Counted from the first letter of the stretch, positions 44,226 through 57,858 are shown. The stretch is DNA of 64,000 nucleotides from Doryteuthis pealeii (GCA_023376005.1 CM042143.1:84278530-84342529); one strand, 5' to 3'. The notes: generated by a model from the letters alone, not told the origin. Program-made: numbers and translations.

Positions 44226-44834
44226 ACAATGGAGAATTGCTGTGGCAGAGTTGTATCTTTGGATACTGGTTCCGTTTTAATTTCTTGGGTTAAAACATCT
44301 CTGAGTGCATTCAAGTTGCCAGTGCAAATCATTAATAATGACTTTGTTCAAAGTGTAACATTAGCAAAGACATCTGAGCAGCTGAAATGCTAAAAGAGTT
44401 TTGGGTTATAATCTGGGATGAGTGCACTCTATCTCAAAGTTGCTTTTGAGGCTCTGGATATGAGACTCTTCTTAAGGAGATATCAGGGGGGGAATAAATG
44501 TTTCATTTTGGTGGGGAAAGATAGTAACAATAGATTTAGTAGAAGACTTTCATCAAGATCCTTTGCCAATGATCCAAAGGGGACAAAAAAGCGGCATTCA
44601 AAATCATAGAAGCTGCTTAAAAATAATCACATTGTAAAATCATGCTCAGAAGCTCAAAGAAGCAAACAAATATGAGAACTTATCTTTGCAAGTCACCATT
44701 CAGCTGTTTTTTGCTAAAAGGTTATTGGAATTTTGGTAAAGGAAATGGTTTTGGCGTTTGATCTAATGGTGACTATCAATGGGTGAGATCTATAACTCTA
44801 TAGCATTGTCAATTGATGACCTCAAAATGAACTG

Positions 44835-45000
44835 GTTGGTTGGTTGTTTTACAAGTGCATATGTCAACCCTTTTTGGGTCATTTAAGCCGAATCAAGTCC
44901 ATTTAGAATAAACGAAGAAGCCAGGTTTGCTTACAGTACCTGCTGTTGCTTTAAGTGGTTAACCAATATAAGTATTGAACAGGCTCATCCATTCACTGCT
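44835..45000 (-). repeat. Mirror SINE-C
   Basis: Reverse complement of 36935-37100. Confidence 0.6.
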
Positions 45001-45267
45001 TAACTTTAGTGATCTACCTTAAAAAATTAATGTCTTTGCATATAATCCCCAATGATTTGTGTGTAAGAAAAGTGAAACTTGACTCAATCAGCTGTTTACA
45101 CAGATCAATGAACAAATCCTTCTACCAATTACATGTGAGGTAAAAATATACAAGCTGTTAAATCCAAAGCTGTGAATTACCTGTGAATTATTACAGAGTG
45201 GGGCCCATGGTGTGCTACTCCAATACTCTGTTGAAAAAAGGACACCAATTCATGCTTCTTAGCAATT

Positions 45268-45495
45268 TGGTTTTAGTTGGTTGTTTTGTTTTGCGCATAC
45301 AACCCTTTTTCAGTCCATTAATGCTGAAATCAAGTCATGTATGATAGCCAAAGGATCCAGTTTGCTTACAGTATCTCTCGCTGTTGCCATTAAACTGACG
45401 TCACCGCCAATTTAAGTAATCCTTGAACAGGCTCATTGCTGCATGAATTCAGTGATTAAGTAGAAAGCAGTGCTTCAGCATGACTTGACCACAAT
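45268..45495 (-). repeat. Mirror SINE-C with target duplication
   Basis: Reverse complement of 36458-36664. It contains about 20 extra bases (CTGACGTCACC region near 45398) absent from the left arm. Confidence 0.6.
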
Positions 45496-45787
45496 CTTTT
45501 TAGCAATTTGTAGCGGTACCATTTTTTTTGTTGCAATGGTAACAAGGTTGGTTGTTCAAAATCTGATTGAATTGACAATACTGGACAGATTGGGATGGCT
45601 GGGAAGGATGTGTTCATTTAAAGATGAATTGAAGTTATTATCAGTACATTCCATTTGATTTCAAAAGGTTGCACTTCTCAATTGGGATATGTGTTACACA
45701 AGTCCATTCAACAAAACTCAGCAGGGGTAAACACACTGAAAGTGGACAGATTACAATTGTAGGATTTCTGCTTTACATGGCTAATTA

Positions 45788-46024
45788 TACAAGTGTGTCA
45801 TAAAAGTATCGAGATTGAAAGCTGTATTTACAAAGATAGAAATGAACAATGAATGGAACATTAATTTTTTTCAGAATACAAGGTTTGTCATTTAAAAGTG
45901 GCCGAGTTTGAAGCTGTATTTACCAGATAGAAATGAAAAACGAATGGAATGTTAATTTTTTTCAGAATACCAAGGTGTGTAAAAAGTACAAAAAATCTGT
46001 GATATTTTTTTGACACTACTTGTA
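45788..46024. mobile_element. Mirror mariner-type MITE
   Basis: Reverse complement of 35937-36171; both ends carry small deletions here. Confidence 0.65.
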
Positions 46025-46320
46025 TACATTTACCACTCCCATCAGCAGGATGTGACACAGGTCAATTTCTTAAGCAGAGTTTAACAAGCTTGGAATCAGT
46101 GTTTTTCTTTCTCTTGACTGGTCGCCTAACCAGTTCAACGAACCTAGTCTGAAGAACCTACTATTTTACCCCTAGCTGGAAGGGAGAATAGTTGGATCAA
46201 TACCCTTCCTAAGGGTATAAGTGCCTTGTGGAAATATAAACAACCTGTCCAGGATTTGAACTTGCCCTGTCGTGTCCATTTCCATGACAGAAACATTACA
46301 TCACGAGCCTCATATATGTC
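46025..46320 (-). repeat. Mirror SINE-B
   Basis: Reverse complement of 35640-35935. Confidence 0.65.
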
Positions 46321-46549
46321 TATTATATGTCACTACCTCACAAGTTAATCACCAATAATCTCTCCACATTAAAAGAAAGAATATCAACATAATCTCTTAT
46401 GGTGATTAATATCAATCACTTGCCATATATAATCTAAGAAGAGTAATGATAAACTATTTCCTTCTTGGAAAAAAACCCAAAAGCTCCATAGCCCTTTTTT
46501 CTTTATAAAATTACATAATAACATTCTCAGACTTAATAAAAAATGCTTA

Positions 46550-46855
46550 TCTATACATATATAAAAAGCAGTTAGTGTGTATGTATGTCTGTCTGGAGGA
46601 AACTGCGAAAATAAAATAATTAACGACTAAAGTAAATATATACACATTAAATATCACTGGTTCTTGCTCTTTGTTTACAAAAATTATGAAGATTTGATTT
46701 ATATTCGAAGATATTTAAAAAATTGAATAACATAGAAATAGCATTGAAATTCTATTTAAAAATGTCCAGCATTTGAAATCTCAAAGTAAACACATCAATA
46801 CATCATGTTTTCTTTTGCTCTCCACACCTAGGTTATGATGGGTAGCTACTTCTAG
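46550..46855 (+). mobile_element. Mirror HelN-1 copy
   Basis: TCTATACATATATAAAAAGC at the start and CTACTTCTAG at the end, with A before and T after. Mirror of 35094-35403. Confidence 0.6.
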
Positions 46856-47796
46856 TTTTCAAGAAGATAATAGTGAATGATATGTCAGTGCAATATGTAC
46901 TGCAGTTAATGTTATGTCTTGTTTTTTTTTTTGTCTTGTGTAATGCCAGTAACTTCTGCTAGGTTTATAATTAAAAAAAAATAATAAGGAAAATAAAAAG
47001 TGTTGTTTTTTTCACATGAATAATTAGTCTATCTCAGAGGAAAAAGGATAACAAAATTAATTCATTATTTTGCATGAATCAACAGTTTTAAGATTGATTG
47101 TTAAAAAGATTTTCTTTATCATTTATTATTTAATCAAAGTAAAAGAGCAAGAAGAAAAAAGTAATTCCAAATGATGACGATTACATATGACCTTATACAA
47201 GGAATAAATACAAGAAAATCTTGTAAATTAGATAAATGGGTTATTTTTATTATCAATTCTTTTCCAAATCTGATTACTATTTCCTGTAGATTAAATGAAG
47301 GTAAATAGCAGCAACTTTGAAACAGTTTTTAGTTATTTTTTTCTCCTACTTTTTTCTTTTTCTTCTTTTTAAAACTTTTTATATTTTCTACTCCTAACAA
47401 AAAAAAAAAAGAATTGAAAATTCTTAATTCATACCCCCCCCAACAAACTGGGTTATACGATAAATAATGGAGGAACTTGGCCAATGTATCTGATTGGTTG
47501 TTGGCATTGTCTCTCCAACAAATATAGTTGTAAAGATGTCACTTGTTTGATATGGGACAAGTCACCCTGGTGAGAGGATATGAGCTATAGACCCAAAATT
47601 GTCTGTGACCTAGGAGGCATCACTACGAATGTCCCAAACAAGTTTATTTCATTTTCTTTTAAGGGATAAAAACATAGAAGCTCTATTATCCATTTTATCA
47701 AGCCATACTGACAGCTCCTTTAGTTAGATATAAATGCTTTATTGATGATATTGAGCACTGTCTACTTACAAATATAGCACCCATATTAGTACATAT

Positions 47797-47839
47797 TCAG
47801 AGAGAGAGAGAGAGAAAGAGAGAGAAGAGAGAGAAAGGG

Positions 47840-47870
<31 letters not shown>

Positions 47871-47902
47871 AGAGAGGGAGAGACAGACAGACAGACAGAC
47901 AA
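47797..47902. repeat. Mirror (GA)n/(GACA)n
   Basis: Purine run with extra A and G interruptions compared with the left arm. Confidence 0.9.
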
Positions 47903-48849
47903 AACAAAAAAAAAAACCTCAAAAACATACATTTGCTGTTTTGATTAATATATGTATTTATTTATTATTAGACTTATTCCTTATATTGGGTATGAGCGGT
48001 ATTTCAGTAGATAGATTCTCGGTTGTAATTACGTGTGTGGCAGCATAACTTCTAATTGACATATGCATTAATGTCTTGGGGGTAATTAAGATTCTCAGTC
48101 AGTTCTAAATAATTTAGCAATTATGAAACAACTTATAACCAAAAAAAGAAAAGTAAAATGTTTAAAACTATTATGCACCTACAAAATCTATTTCTGCAAG
48201 AACACTATATGCAATATATGCAATATTACTTATAGGTTTTTCTCAAATAGTTGGACAGTGATTTCAAATTCAGGAAGTTTGTGATCGAGTTGTAAATCTT
48301 ATTACAACACAATACCCTTTGGGAAATTGATTAAGGGACCAAAGAGAAAATGGGTAAGGTAATATGACACATGCTTATGCGTAAAATAATTACTAGTTAT
48401 TCATACTACATGAATTATTGTTAAATAATCATTTAGTGTTAACACAATTTTGCATTGCTGTCATTATTATAATAAGATATGCTATCACTTTAATATGATC
48501 AATTTAAAAAAAAAAATAACAACACAAAAATAATTTAAGGACATCCAATAAAAGAAATTGATTATAATAGGATGAATCTTATTATAATGGAGATTTAGTG
48601 TCTGTCTGTACTAAACTACATTATCAACTGACATCATAATTTCCTTAGTTATTTAAGTTATGTTCTTCAATGGTTATGAAAGTCATTATCGGATCTTAAT
48701 TTGCATCATAACAATGTCTCTATGAAAGTCTAGCCAAGTTAGATTTGCCACAAAAACAGCCCATATCATTAATGCATTTAAAATCCTGAAATATGTGTTA
48801 TATATCCCTAAGAAACAAATAGTATATGGGGATAATAATTGCATAACAA

Positions 48850-49093
48850 TTTTAACAAAACTGGGTTTAATAAATAATTATTTGCTGTTACTGATTTCTT
48901 AATACTATCTCAAACATATTAAAAGATCGTACATTAAAATTTCATATAGAAATCAAATAAATAGCATTAAAATAAGTATAATATTTTATATTCATTCTTA
49001 TTTAGTTTTGTTAGCCTTTCTATTTAAATCTAATATTTTATTACATTAAAATAGATACTTGTTGCCCCATGTGGCGCATACTTTTGCTAGTAC
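48850..49093 (+). mobile_element. Mirror HelN-2, copy 1
   Basis: Reverse complement of 32857-33098, ending ACTTTTGCTAG with T following. Confidence 0.4.
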
Positions 49094-49734
49094 AATTGAT
49101 ATAATTTCAAAATATTTATTCTAAAAATCTAGAAAAGATCTGTAAAGTATGTATCATTTTTTTCAAAATGAATTAGAATAATTGAATTGGCTAAAACATT
49201 ATCAAATAAAAGTCTTCTTTATCACCAAGGGAATTGTTTTCACTAACATTTCATTTATTATATACAGACATTGAAATTAAACAGAATATAAAATTTAAAA
49301 AAAAACCCAGAAAATGTAAATTAAAAAGGTAGGTTTTGTCTGATTGGATATTAAAAAAGCTAAGATTAAAATATTCCTTGATATTGAAACAAAATGGGAA
49401 TGGTCAATAAGGAATCATTTATATAAATAACAAAAGAAAACAAAAATATACAAAAAATATTTCTGATTACAAAAGAAGGAAGAACATACAATATCCTGGT
49501 GGACATATTCATGTTCTAAATTCACAAATATTTCTTCTTTTAAAAACAAATCATTTCATAATCTTAAGCAACTATTTGAACTGAGCAAAAAATGATATTT
49601 TTTTTTATTCAAGCAATACACAGAAAATCATTTTGTATGAGACATATTTTTCATAAAGATAATTTGTAGATTTAAGGTACAAAAACAAAGATTAAATCTA
49701 ACCTCCTGTTGAGAATTTTTCTAAGTACAGACCA

Positions 49735-49932
49735 TTACTATAAGGATATATGAAAAAATGGCTAAAAATGACCTTTGCTCTAATATTACCTGTTATTTCC
49801 CTTAAACAAAGACTTTTCTAAATATGTTTAATAGTATTGAATTTAAACAAAAGCTATCGTTTAGGGCGGATTAGGAAAAATGAATGAGACTTCCGGGGTG
49901 GAATGAGGTGGTTTATAGGACATTAAGAGTTA
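49735..49932 (-). repeat. Mirror 175-bp repeat unit
   Basis: Reverse complement of 32012-32225, with a three-base insertion in GGTGGTTTATAGGAC and a shortened CCGGCCGG block. Confidence 0.7.
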
Positions 49933-49994
49933 ATATCAAAATCTAGATAAATTAAAGATATCTTAAAGCATTTGAAAATAACTAGATTAAAATT

Positions 49995-50071
49995 TCCATT
50001 GGTACACACACACCCCACATATACCACACACACACACACACACACACACCACACACACACACACACACAAC
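49995..50071. repeat. Mirror (CA)n, interrupted
   Basis: CA run broken by CCC, ACC and AAC interruptions, where the left arm is a clean TG run. Confidence 0.9.
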
Positions 50072-50844
50072 ACAAGATCAAACTTCAATCCATTCTACTT
50101 AGAAACTATTATTCTCATTATTATTTTATGATGATGAACATACTGATGTATCTCTACACTGTCACTTTATCATTTACTTTAGAATATCAATACAAAGAGA
50201 AAATGATCAACATTAGACATTGAAATGTTCCCATTCAATGAATATTTGAATAAATCAAATAAAAAGACTTCAGGCTACAGAGAGTTACCTTATTTGTTAA
50301 TCAAGACAATTGAGATAGATGTGATTATAAAATATTTTTAAAAACTTCCAGTTTTGCCGAAGGTAAAATAATTAAAAAGGAAATAAAAATAACATGTCTA
50401 AACATGCTTGAATGAAAGTTTGTCTGAGTGAGAAAATATTAATTGTTTCTTTAAGAACATTTCACAAGAGTTGATTAAATTTAAAAAAAACAACAAAAAC
50501 AAAAAGAAAACTATTGATATGTAGTAGTAAGATATCATTTATAATATTAAAGAGACAAAAACGAAACTTCTACATCTGCAAGCAAAGATAAATAAGGAGT
50601 GCTGGAAAAAAAAAGTTCTAAGAGACAGTTATCTCTGGGCTGTAGTCTCAATTCTGGCCAAGGACAATAGTAAACACAGAATAATCAACCACAGCTAAAT
50701 ATTTGTACCCAGTCATGGTTAATGAATGAGAACTGTTACCCCTGGGATTGAATAAACGGTTCGGTTGAAGTTCCGATGAACGTTCTCAAGTTTGACAAAA
50801 AGGTTCTCGATTCGAAGAGTAGGTTCTAGAGTCCAAACAAGAAA

Positions 50845-50930
50845 CACCTGAAGAAGGCCAGAGGGCACATTGGCCGAAATGTTGTGTATATAACAATAAA
50901 GATGAGGACAATAGTTCGAATAATACAAAT
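50845..50930 (+). repeat. Mirror CTGAAGAAGG...CCGAAA repeat end
   Basis: Plus-strand reading ACCTGAAGAAGGCCAGAGG, TTGGCCGAAATGTTGTG and AATAAAGATGAGGAC. Confidence 0.4.
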
Positions 50931-51578
50931 AATACAAATTATCAAGCCTCATCTCAAAAATCCAGTGAAAAAGAAAAAAAAATCAAATATATGTATTCAA
51001 TTTAAATACTATCAAATTTTAAATAACTTATTTGCCTCTATATTAACTCTTTTCTTTTCAACTTTTGTAAGGTGAGGAGACCAGTCTGAAAATAGTCATA
51101 GCATTAAAAGAAAGAAAAAAGTGTGACACTGAGAAAACTTACACCTACAATGTTTCATCTAAATGGAAACTTAAAAGAAGAAAAAAGAATCAACATGATG
51201 GATACAGAATTAACATTTGAAATTAAATTAAAATTTATTTTACTTTTTTTTTTTCAACTGCTAAAGTCACAAGAAAAGCACCAAGTAATGACACATTGAA
51301 TTTTGCTGCTGTCTAGCAAATTCTTCTAAATATCATATTTAAAAAAATAATGGTAAACAAAAATGTATTGTTGATAACAAATAGATTGGGTGGATATTGT
51401 AGTTCTTTTAGTTTACATTATTTCCTCAATCATCTGCTTCATGGGGAAGATATAGAAGTAAGATCTAAAAAGTCACCTTTATTCATGCACTTGTAATAGC
51501 TGCAATGCCACAAGATGCATTATTGTTTGTTTTTTAATTAAGAAATTATTTTGATAATAAAGATATCTGAAAATATTG

Positions 51579-51579
<1 letters not shown>

Positions 51580-51624
<45 letters not shown>

Positions 51625-51640
51625 ATTATATATATAATGA
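51580..51640. repeat. Mirror (AT)n, interrupted
   Basis: TA run with three phase breaks, against none in 30295-30346. Confidence 0.9.
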
Positions 51641-51694
51641 TTTTGGAATATTTGTTTTTAGAAGCATTGTTGAATAAAGTAATATATTATATTT

Positions 51695-51828
51695 TTGCTT
51701 GAAGGCAATTACAATGCATGTATCGCATAAAATTGATACTTTTTTTATAGAAATGTCAAGTTCATTTTCTATTTAAAAAAAGTAATGAATTTTATGTGAT
51801 ACATGCATTGTTAATTGCCTTCAAGCAA
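51695..51828. repeat. Mirror foldback B
   Basis: Reverse complement of 30104-30236. Confidence 0.75.
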
Positions 51829-51879
51829 ATAATATATGAGTAAAATAGGGATAAATCTGATAGTATGCAAAAAAAATAG

Positions 51880-52065
51880 AAAAACACAAAGTATTGCAAA
51901 AGATGAGTTTTATTCTGAATGGTGAAGTCGATTTTATAATATTTGGTTTATGCAATATTTTCACCTACCTCAAGTCCTGATGAAGGTTGCATAAACCAAA
52001 ATGTTATTAATGTGACTTCACTATCCAGAATAAACTCATCTTTTGAATACTTTGTGTTTTTCATT
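51880..52065. repeat. Mirror foldback A
   Basis: Reverse complement of 29868-30052. The loop contains CAAGTCCTGATGAAGGTTGC on the plus strand. Confidence 0.7.
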
Positions 52066-52664
52066 TCTACATATATATCTATATTTAAACTATAAAGCAA
52101 ATATTACATTATACAATTACAATTGCTTTATATAATAGAGCTCATAAAGTAACTTGACAACATTTATTTGATGCATACTAAGAGAAAGTCTTACATAAAT
52201 TTTAAGTGAAACTTAATGTACTATTAGTGAGAGTCAAAAGTTTTGCAATATTTTGGTATGGGCTAGTTCGCTATTCATTATCACATGACCAAAATAGTTC
52301 AAGTGTGGTAGAAAATAGTCGAGTATTAAAATTGTCAGTTTCTTTCAAATGAGAAATAAAAAATATCATTTAGTAATTAAGAAGTAAAGAAAAGAATATC
52401 GAAAAATCTTGCTGATTGTGAGTAAATTCATTAAATTGCCATAATTTTACAAATGGGAGTAAAGTTTGTCAATATCAAAAAATTCAATCAGAAGAAATAT
52501 AAAGTGATTAATTTAGAGAAAATCATAACAACAACAAAAAAAAAAATCATTTTAAAATCAAGGAGATAAAAACTGTCGATTTTTGTACTTGTATCCTTTC
52601 TCCTCCTCATTAACATGCAATTTATGGTTTCATTACCAAGAGATTACAACAAAAAAGTACAAAT

Positions 52665-52917
52665 AAAAGTAAAGTTTGTGGAGTGGCCTATTGTCGGTAT
52701 CAGCCAGACAGCGAGGGAGTCTATCCCCTTTTTGCTAGCGCTAAACCAGGGAGATTATTTTTGCTGAGGTGAAGCACCACACTTACCATCAGCTTCCCAC
52801 TGCACAGATCAGATTACCCAATCTGTGCTACTCATGCACTGAGTTGGCAGGACGTATCAAACCAGGAACCTTGTGATTCCTAAGCAGGTGCTCTACCAAC
52901 TGAGCTAAACCAGCCCC
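52665..52917 (-). repeat. Mirror SINE-D
   Basis: Reverse complement of 29011-29265; differs in the T-arm (GATACGTCC in place of GATACCAGTCC). Confidence 0.8.
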
Positions 52918-54205
52918 ATAGTGAAAACATACACAATTAAACAAAAAAAAAATTGTAATTATATAATAGTACACAGTTGTAATTCTGTCAATTGAGAGGA
53001 AAAACATTTTTAATCCTATTACCAAATTTTTGGTAAAAAAAAAAAAATGATATAAAGAAAATTAAAATACTATTGTACTAGTAAATCTACAATATTACTT
53101 AAAAAGATATTACACAGAATAAAAAAAGACCCATTAAAAAATAAGGATTTTTTTTGTTTCTTATTCACCCACCTGGTTTGACAAGACAATATTTGATTTT
53201 AGTTCAAATATACAGAACTTTGGTTAAATGGGATGCAGACATAAATAGATGCCAACAAAATCAGTAGCAGAAAAGAAGTCAGTTTCAAGTTCACAGTGAC
53301 CTTAAATTTGTTCAGTTAAAAATACAAGATGATTTAGGTTAAATTCAAGAACATTCAAGATTTTAAGCAGTTTTCAGAGCAGCTTTTATAAGCAGCAGTA
53401 TAAAAGACTGAAAATACATGGGCTACATTATTTTTCAATTCCTAACTTGATAAAAAAAAATTTCAAAAAGATAAATAATAATCAAGTAATACTCAACTTT
53501 CACTTAAAGTAGTAAAGGTGGTGAAAAAAAAAAGAAAAGAAATGAAAAGTGAACTGAAGTTGAAACTGGTAACGTTTTCCTTCATCCAGTTTCCAGAATG
53601 GTAAAATTAATTGACATCCATGTAAAATATCAGATCAATCATCCAAAAATACTGAATCAGAAGAACAAATAAGCTCAACTCAAATGGACATTACACATCA
53701 GGCAGAAAAAAAAAAAAAGGTTGTGATTAATATCCAAAACAATTGCATGTGACAAGAGGAGAACATTTTTAACATAGAGTATTTATTGCTAGGTTCTGCA
53801 TATGATATAATGTCTACTGGTATGCTCAAAATGGATACCATAAATACCTTTATAGCCAATTTACTTTTAACTAATGCTAACCTGAATGTTTGGACAGATG
53901 GCCTGTAAACATACATGTAGATGTGTGTAAGAAATATGTGTGAATGATATTATTGTTGTTGTTGTTGTATAATCTTTGTGTGGCCAACAATAGAAAAAGC
54001 AGACCAGTTAGCAATCATAGCACCTCAACAATGTCATCTCTACACACGTTATTATTATTATTATATTATTATTATTATCATAATAGTTGAGTCCGGCTTT
54101 TGCCTTAAACCCAAACAGCTGAACTCAGCAGAAAAAAACTTGGGAGGAATAGCTGTAAACTGATTACTAAAATGCTTCAAAAACTATATTTACTATACAA
54201 ATTTA

Positions 54206-54402
54206 CCAATCCCTCCACACAAACAGGATGTGACACAAGGTCAATTTAAAAAAAAAAGTGGAGTTTAACAGGTTTGAATTCAGTTTTCCTTTTCCTAGAC
54301 TGGTTACCTACCCAAGATTAAAAAGCCCAGTCTGCCCTACTATTTACCCATAGCTGGAGAGAGTGTAGTTGGATACATACCTTTCCCAAAAGTATTAGCG
54401 CT
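54206..54402 (-). repeat. Mirror SINE-B
   Basis: Reverse complement of 27529-27732. Confidence 0.65.
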
Positions 54403-54715
54403 ATGTTGGTTGGTTTGTTGGTTTTTAGGATTTTACGACAAGTCAACCCTTTGGGTATTTATGCTGAAGACATTTTTTCTAAACTCATTTTTTTCTATTT
54501 AACCCATAGATGGAACCTAAAGAAGGTACTACCACTCCGAGTCAGAGTGGACCTGGGAGTAATAGTGATGAAGGGGTACTCCACATTTCCCAGAGGTCCA
54601 GAACTGGAACTTCACCATCAGGTAGTTTAACATCATACCCAGGACACAGCCTCGTCCAGGATTGTCTGGTTGACAAGTCCATTTCCTATGACTAACTATT
54701 ACATCACACACCTCC
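54403..54715 (-). repeat. Mirror SINE-A
   Basis: Reverse complement of 27209-27528; the frames at 54403-54717 are translations of it. Confidence 0.65.
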
Positions 54716-55009
54716 AACTATATTTGACTATAACTGTAAAGTGCTATTCTAAAAATTATTTATATGATGCCCGGGTGGAAGAGATTAAAAATGTAGAATG
54801 TATCTCTCTAGTTGATTAAAAGATGTCGGCAAAGAGAAAGAGAGATGAGACAGAAATATGTTAATCAATAGACTTGACATTTATTCTGTCAAATGTAAAC
54901 ACACTAGTATTACAAATAATAATAATAATAGTTCGGTAAGAAGGTTAATGTGTCATGACATTGACATGTGAGGAGGATTAGAGGAAGAACTGTCTGTCCC
55001 AGTTGTATA

Positions 55010-55795
55010 ATAACAGGTAACACCATATCCACCCCCAACCGCAATTATACTCATTAAATTCTACCCTCCCCCCTTTTACTCGCAGTAGCCAGTTGAAAAT
55101 TTTGACTTAATTTAATGAGTTGTACTAAACATACACACACACACAAAAGCATGTTAAATTTTACTTGACAAAAAAACAAAAAAACAAAGAAAATTGGCAA
55201 TAAATTGTGTGTTGGTTGACAATGAAGACAAAAATGAGATAATTGTCTTTTTTGAGACAATTATAAAGTTGAAACATTACTAATCATTTCTCAATGACAT
55301 CTCAAACAATTATCTTTTGCTTAATTCTCTGATTCACTATTTAACATAGCTAATTGAACTTAACATAAAAATCAATAGTTTAATTCTTTATTATACATGC
55401 ATCGTTAATTTTCTTCTTGCTTTAGAATAAAACATTATTCTATTAAAATAACATAGGAAATAATATGAAATTCTATTTAGTTAAATACTAGACTTTAAAA
55501 ACCAACTTTTAAAAGACATTAAACAGTGTAAAAAATATAATTAATTCATATACTGTGTTGAGTAGATGATTTAGCCTCATTATATTTAGTAATAATAATC
55601 AGTGAAAAATAAATGATAGGGACGGTTGTGATGTGCTTCAGTTTCTTTATGCTGTCAAGTAAAATTTAAAATGCTTTTTGTTTTTTTATAGTCTTTAAAT
55701 TAAGTAAAAATTTCAACTGGCTACTGAAGTAAAAAGGGTAGGTAGAATTTGATGAGTATGGTTGCAGGTGGGTGGAAGTGTTGTTATCAGTGAAA
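55010..55795. mobile_element. Mirror foldback element with long inverted ends
   Basis: Reverse complement of 26095-26912. Confidence 0.6.
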
Positions 55796-56104
55796 AAAGA
55801 AAAAACAAACACAAGAAATAAAGATATCAGATGGAAGACAAAAAGATATTTAATAAGATTAAGTGTGTGTGAATATAGATAACAAGTCTATGCAAACATC
55901 AGATACAAAAGAGAGAAGAAAAAAAAGGAAAGTTTGTGATATACGAGTTATTTTTTTAAATTAAAGAGTTTCATTGCATAGAAATATTTGGAGTCTAAAA
56001 TTGAGATGAAAGATACACATTTGAAACTGACAAATGCAGACATTACTTTGAAGAACAAACAGATATTGAAAAATTAAGGCTAAAATCATTAGAATCAAAT
56101 TTTC

Positions 56105-56107
<3 letters not shown>

Positions 56108-56154
<47 letters not shown>
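56108..56154. repeat. Mirror (AT)n
   Basis: TA run next to the mirror HelN-1 3' end. Confidence 0.9.
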
Positions 56155-56158
<4 letters not shown>

Positions 56159-56160
56159 AA

Positions 56161-56387
56161 CTAAAAGCAGCTACCAAAGCATCACTTGGTAGAAGGGAGG
56201 ACAAAAAAATATGTGTGGTTAGCAAATTAGTCTCGCAGATCCATAATTATATATAATTTTTAGATATAATAAAAATCTTTATAATTTTTGCACAAAAAGG
56301 TGATATTTAATGTGTATAAATATTTACTTTGTCGTTAATTGTTGTATTTTTGTAATTTCATCCGGACATATATACACACCAACTGCC

Positions 56388-56390
<3 letters not shown>
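56161..56390 (-). mobile_element. Mirror HelN-1 copy
   Basis: Reverse complement of 25443-25714; about 40 bases shorter through deletions (ATATAAATTTT and TGCAAAAACAAG regions). Confidence 0.55.
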
Positions 56391-56443
<53 letters not shown>

Positions 56444-57263
56444 GATTTTGTATTTTCAGCAAGAGATTTAAAAGTGACTTTTAGTAAGATATTATTGGAG
56501 AGTAAACAAATGGTTAGTACTAAATGCCAAAAGACCACCTAAAATGTTCCTGACAATTTCTATTCAGATTCCACTGGGTTACACCACACACCTCCAACTA
56601 TATTTTGACAATAACTGTAAAGTGCTATTCTAAAAATTATTTATATGAAGCCCTGGTGGCAGAAAAACAAAGAAAATAACAAATAGAAAAATGTATTAAT
56701 TTTGAGAAAGCACCTTAATATTGTTAAGAAATAGATTATCAACAGATGTAAATCAAGACTGAATTGTAGAAAACTAGAAAATTGTAAACTAAAAGGATAG
56801 ATATTATTTCAAAGATGGTACAGCAATAGAATACAAAAAAGAATGAAAGAAAAATAAATTAACTTGTTTATATATTTTTTACAATGGACATTCAGTGTCT
56901 GTCTGTAACCGAAACAATATTATGTCACAATCAATACCCTAATTCTTAATTAAAAAAAAAAGAAGAAATGCTAGTCTAGAAGGAAATTCGGTATTCAAAT
57001 CTCTTAAACTCCACTGCTCATGTGTAGAGGTTGGGTTAATACCTATAAGAAATTTATTGATGTGTTTGCAGTTTTTATTTCTTTATAGTATTTAGATCTT
57101 TATTCAAATAAGCTAAATGTTCTCTATGAAATAACAAAAGGCTATTGTTATCTTCATGAAAGATCAGGTATGTCCTTAATAAATTCAGAAAATCACATTA
57201 AACAAAAATCAAAACAATTCCTAACAATCCAATATCAAAACATTATAATACACACACACACAC

Positions 57264-57264
<1 letters not shown>

Positions 57265-57311
<47 letters not shown>
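57265..57311. repeat. Mirror (AT)n, interrupted
   Basis: One phase break that 24521-24566 lacks. Confidence 0.9.
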
Positions 57312-57858
57312 GCTTAAGTAATATACATATTTTAAAGACAATAGGAATTTAGTATTATGAATACAGCGCAGTTAAGAGACTCAAATAAATAGGCCATTTT
57401 TTTTCCTTACTGTTTTTATTGTAACTCACTTCATTAAATATTATAGAAAATGTAATCCAAACAAGAACAAAAATAATCATTGATGATTTTAAAAATACTC
57501 TAGCTGAGTTATTACCACATAAGCTTATTAGCCTATATCACTTGGTATACGAGGAACATTACATAATTATGAATATATATAATTACTATTGTGCCACTTA
57601 TTTTTGGACTCATATCTTTGTTGTTTCAGATGATATATTAAGCATTTCTCAAGTGAATACTTCATTTATTAATCTTTTAGAACAAGATCTTGGAAGCAAG
57701 TACTAATTTTCTGGCTTACAGCTTTCAGGTAAGCCTAACAAAATATGTCATATTGATATTTGATATGTAAAGCTAAAAATAATTCTCTAGAGCACTTGGT
57801 TGGCTATTTTATTTTTTTTTTTTTGACAAACATAAAAACAATTCACTGATATGTATTA

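Larger units (their letters stand above)
44205..45787 (+). pseudogene. Mirror Helitron helicase remnant
   Basis: Same helicase as 36175-37710, now on the plus strand. WDECTLSQ and FEALD lie near 44417-44457 in different frames. TNMRTYLCK begins near 44669 but is broken by a deletion and homopolymer indels that the left arm lacks. The extra frameshifts look like sequencing error, so this should not be counted as a second genomic copy. Confidence 0.7.
40985..57858 (-). repeat. Palindrome 2, right arm
   Basis: Reverse complement of the left arm. It is rich in one-base homopolymer differences and broken dinucleotide runs compared with the left arm, as in unpolished long-read sequence. Mirror copies of the main left-arm features are listed individually. 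Other frames in this arm, such as the ones at 41463 and 53698, are shadows of mirrored repeats. Confidence 0.95.

Noticed and set aside
10136..57858. Counting mirrored repeats as independent insertions
   Set aside because: Right-arm copies share the same flanks in reverse order, so they are the same loci read again and do not add to family copy number.
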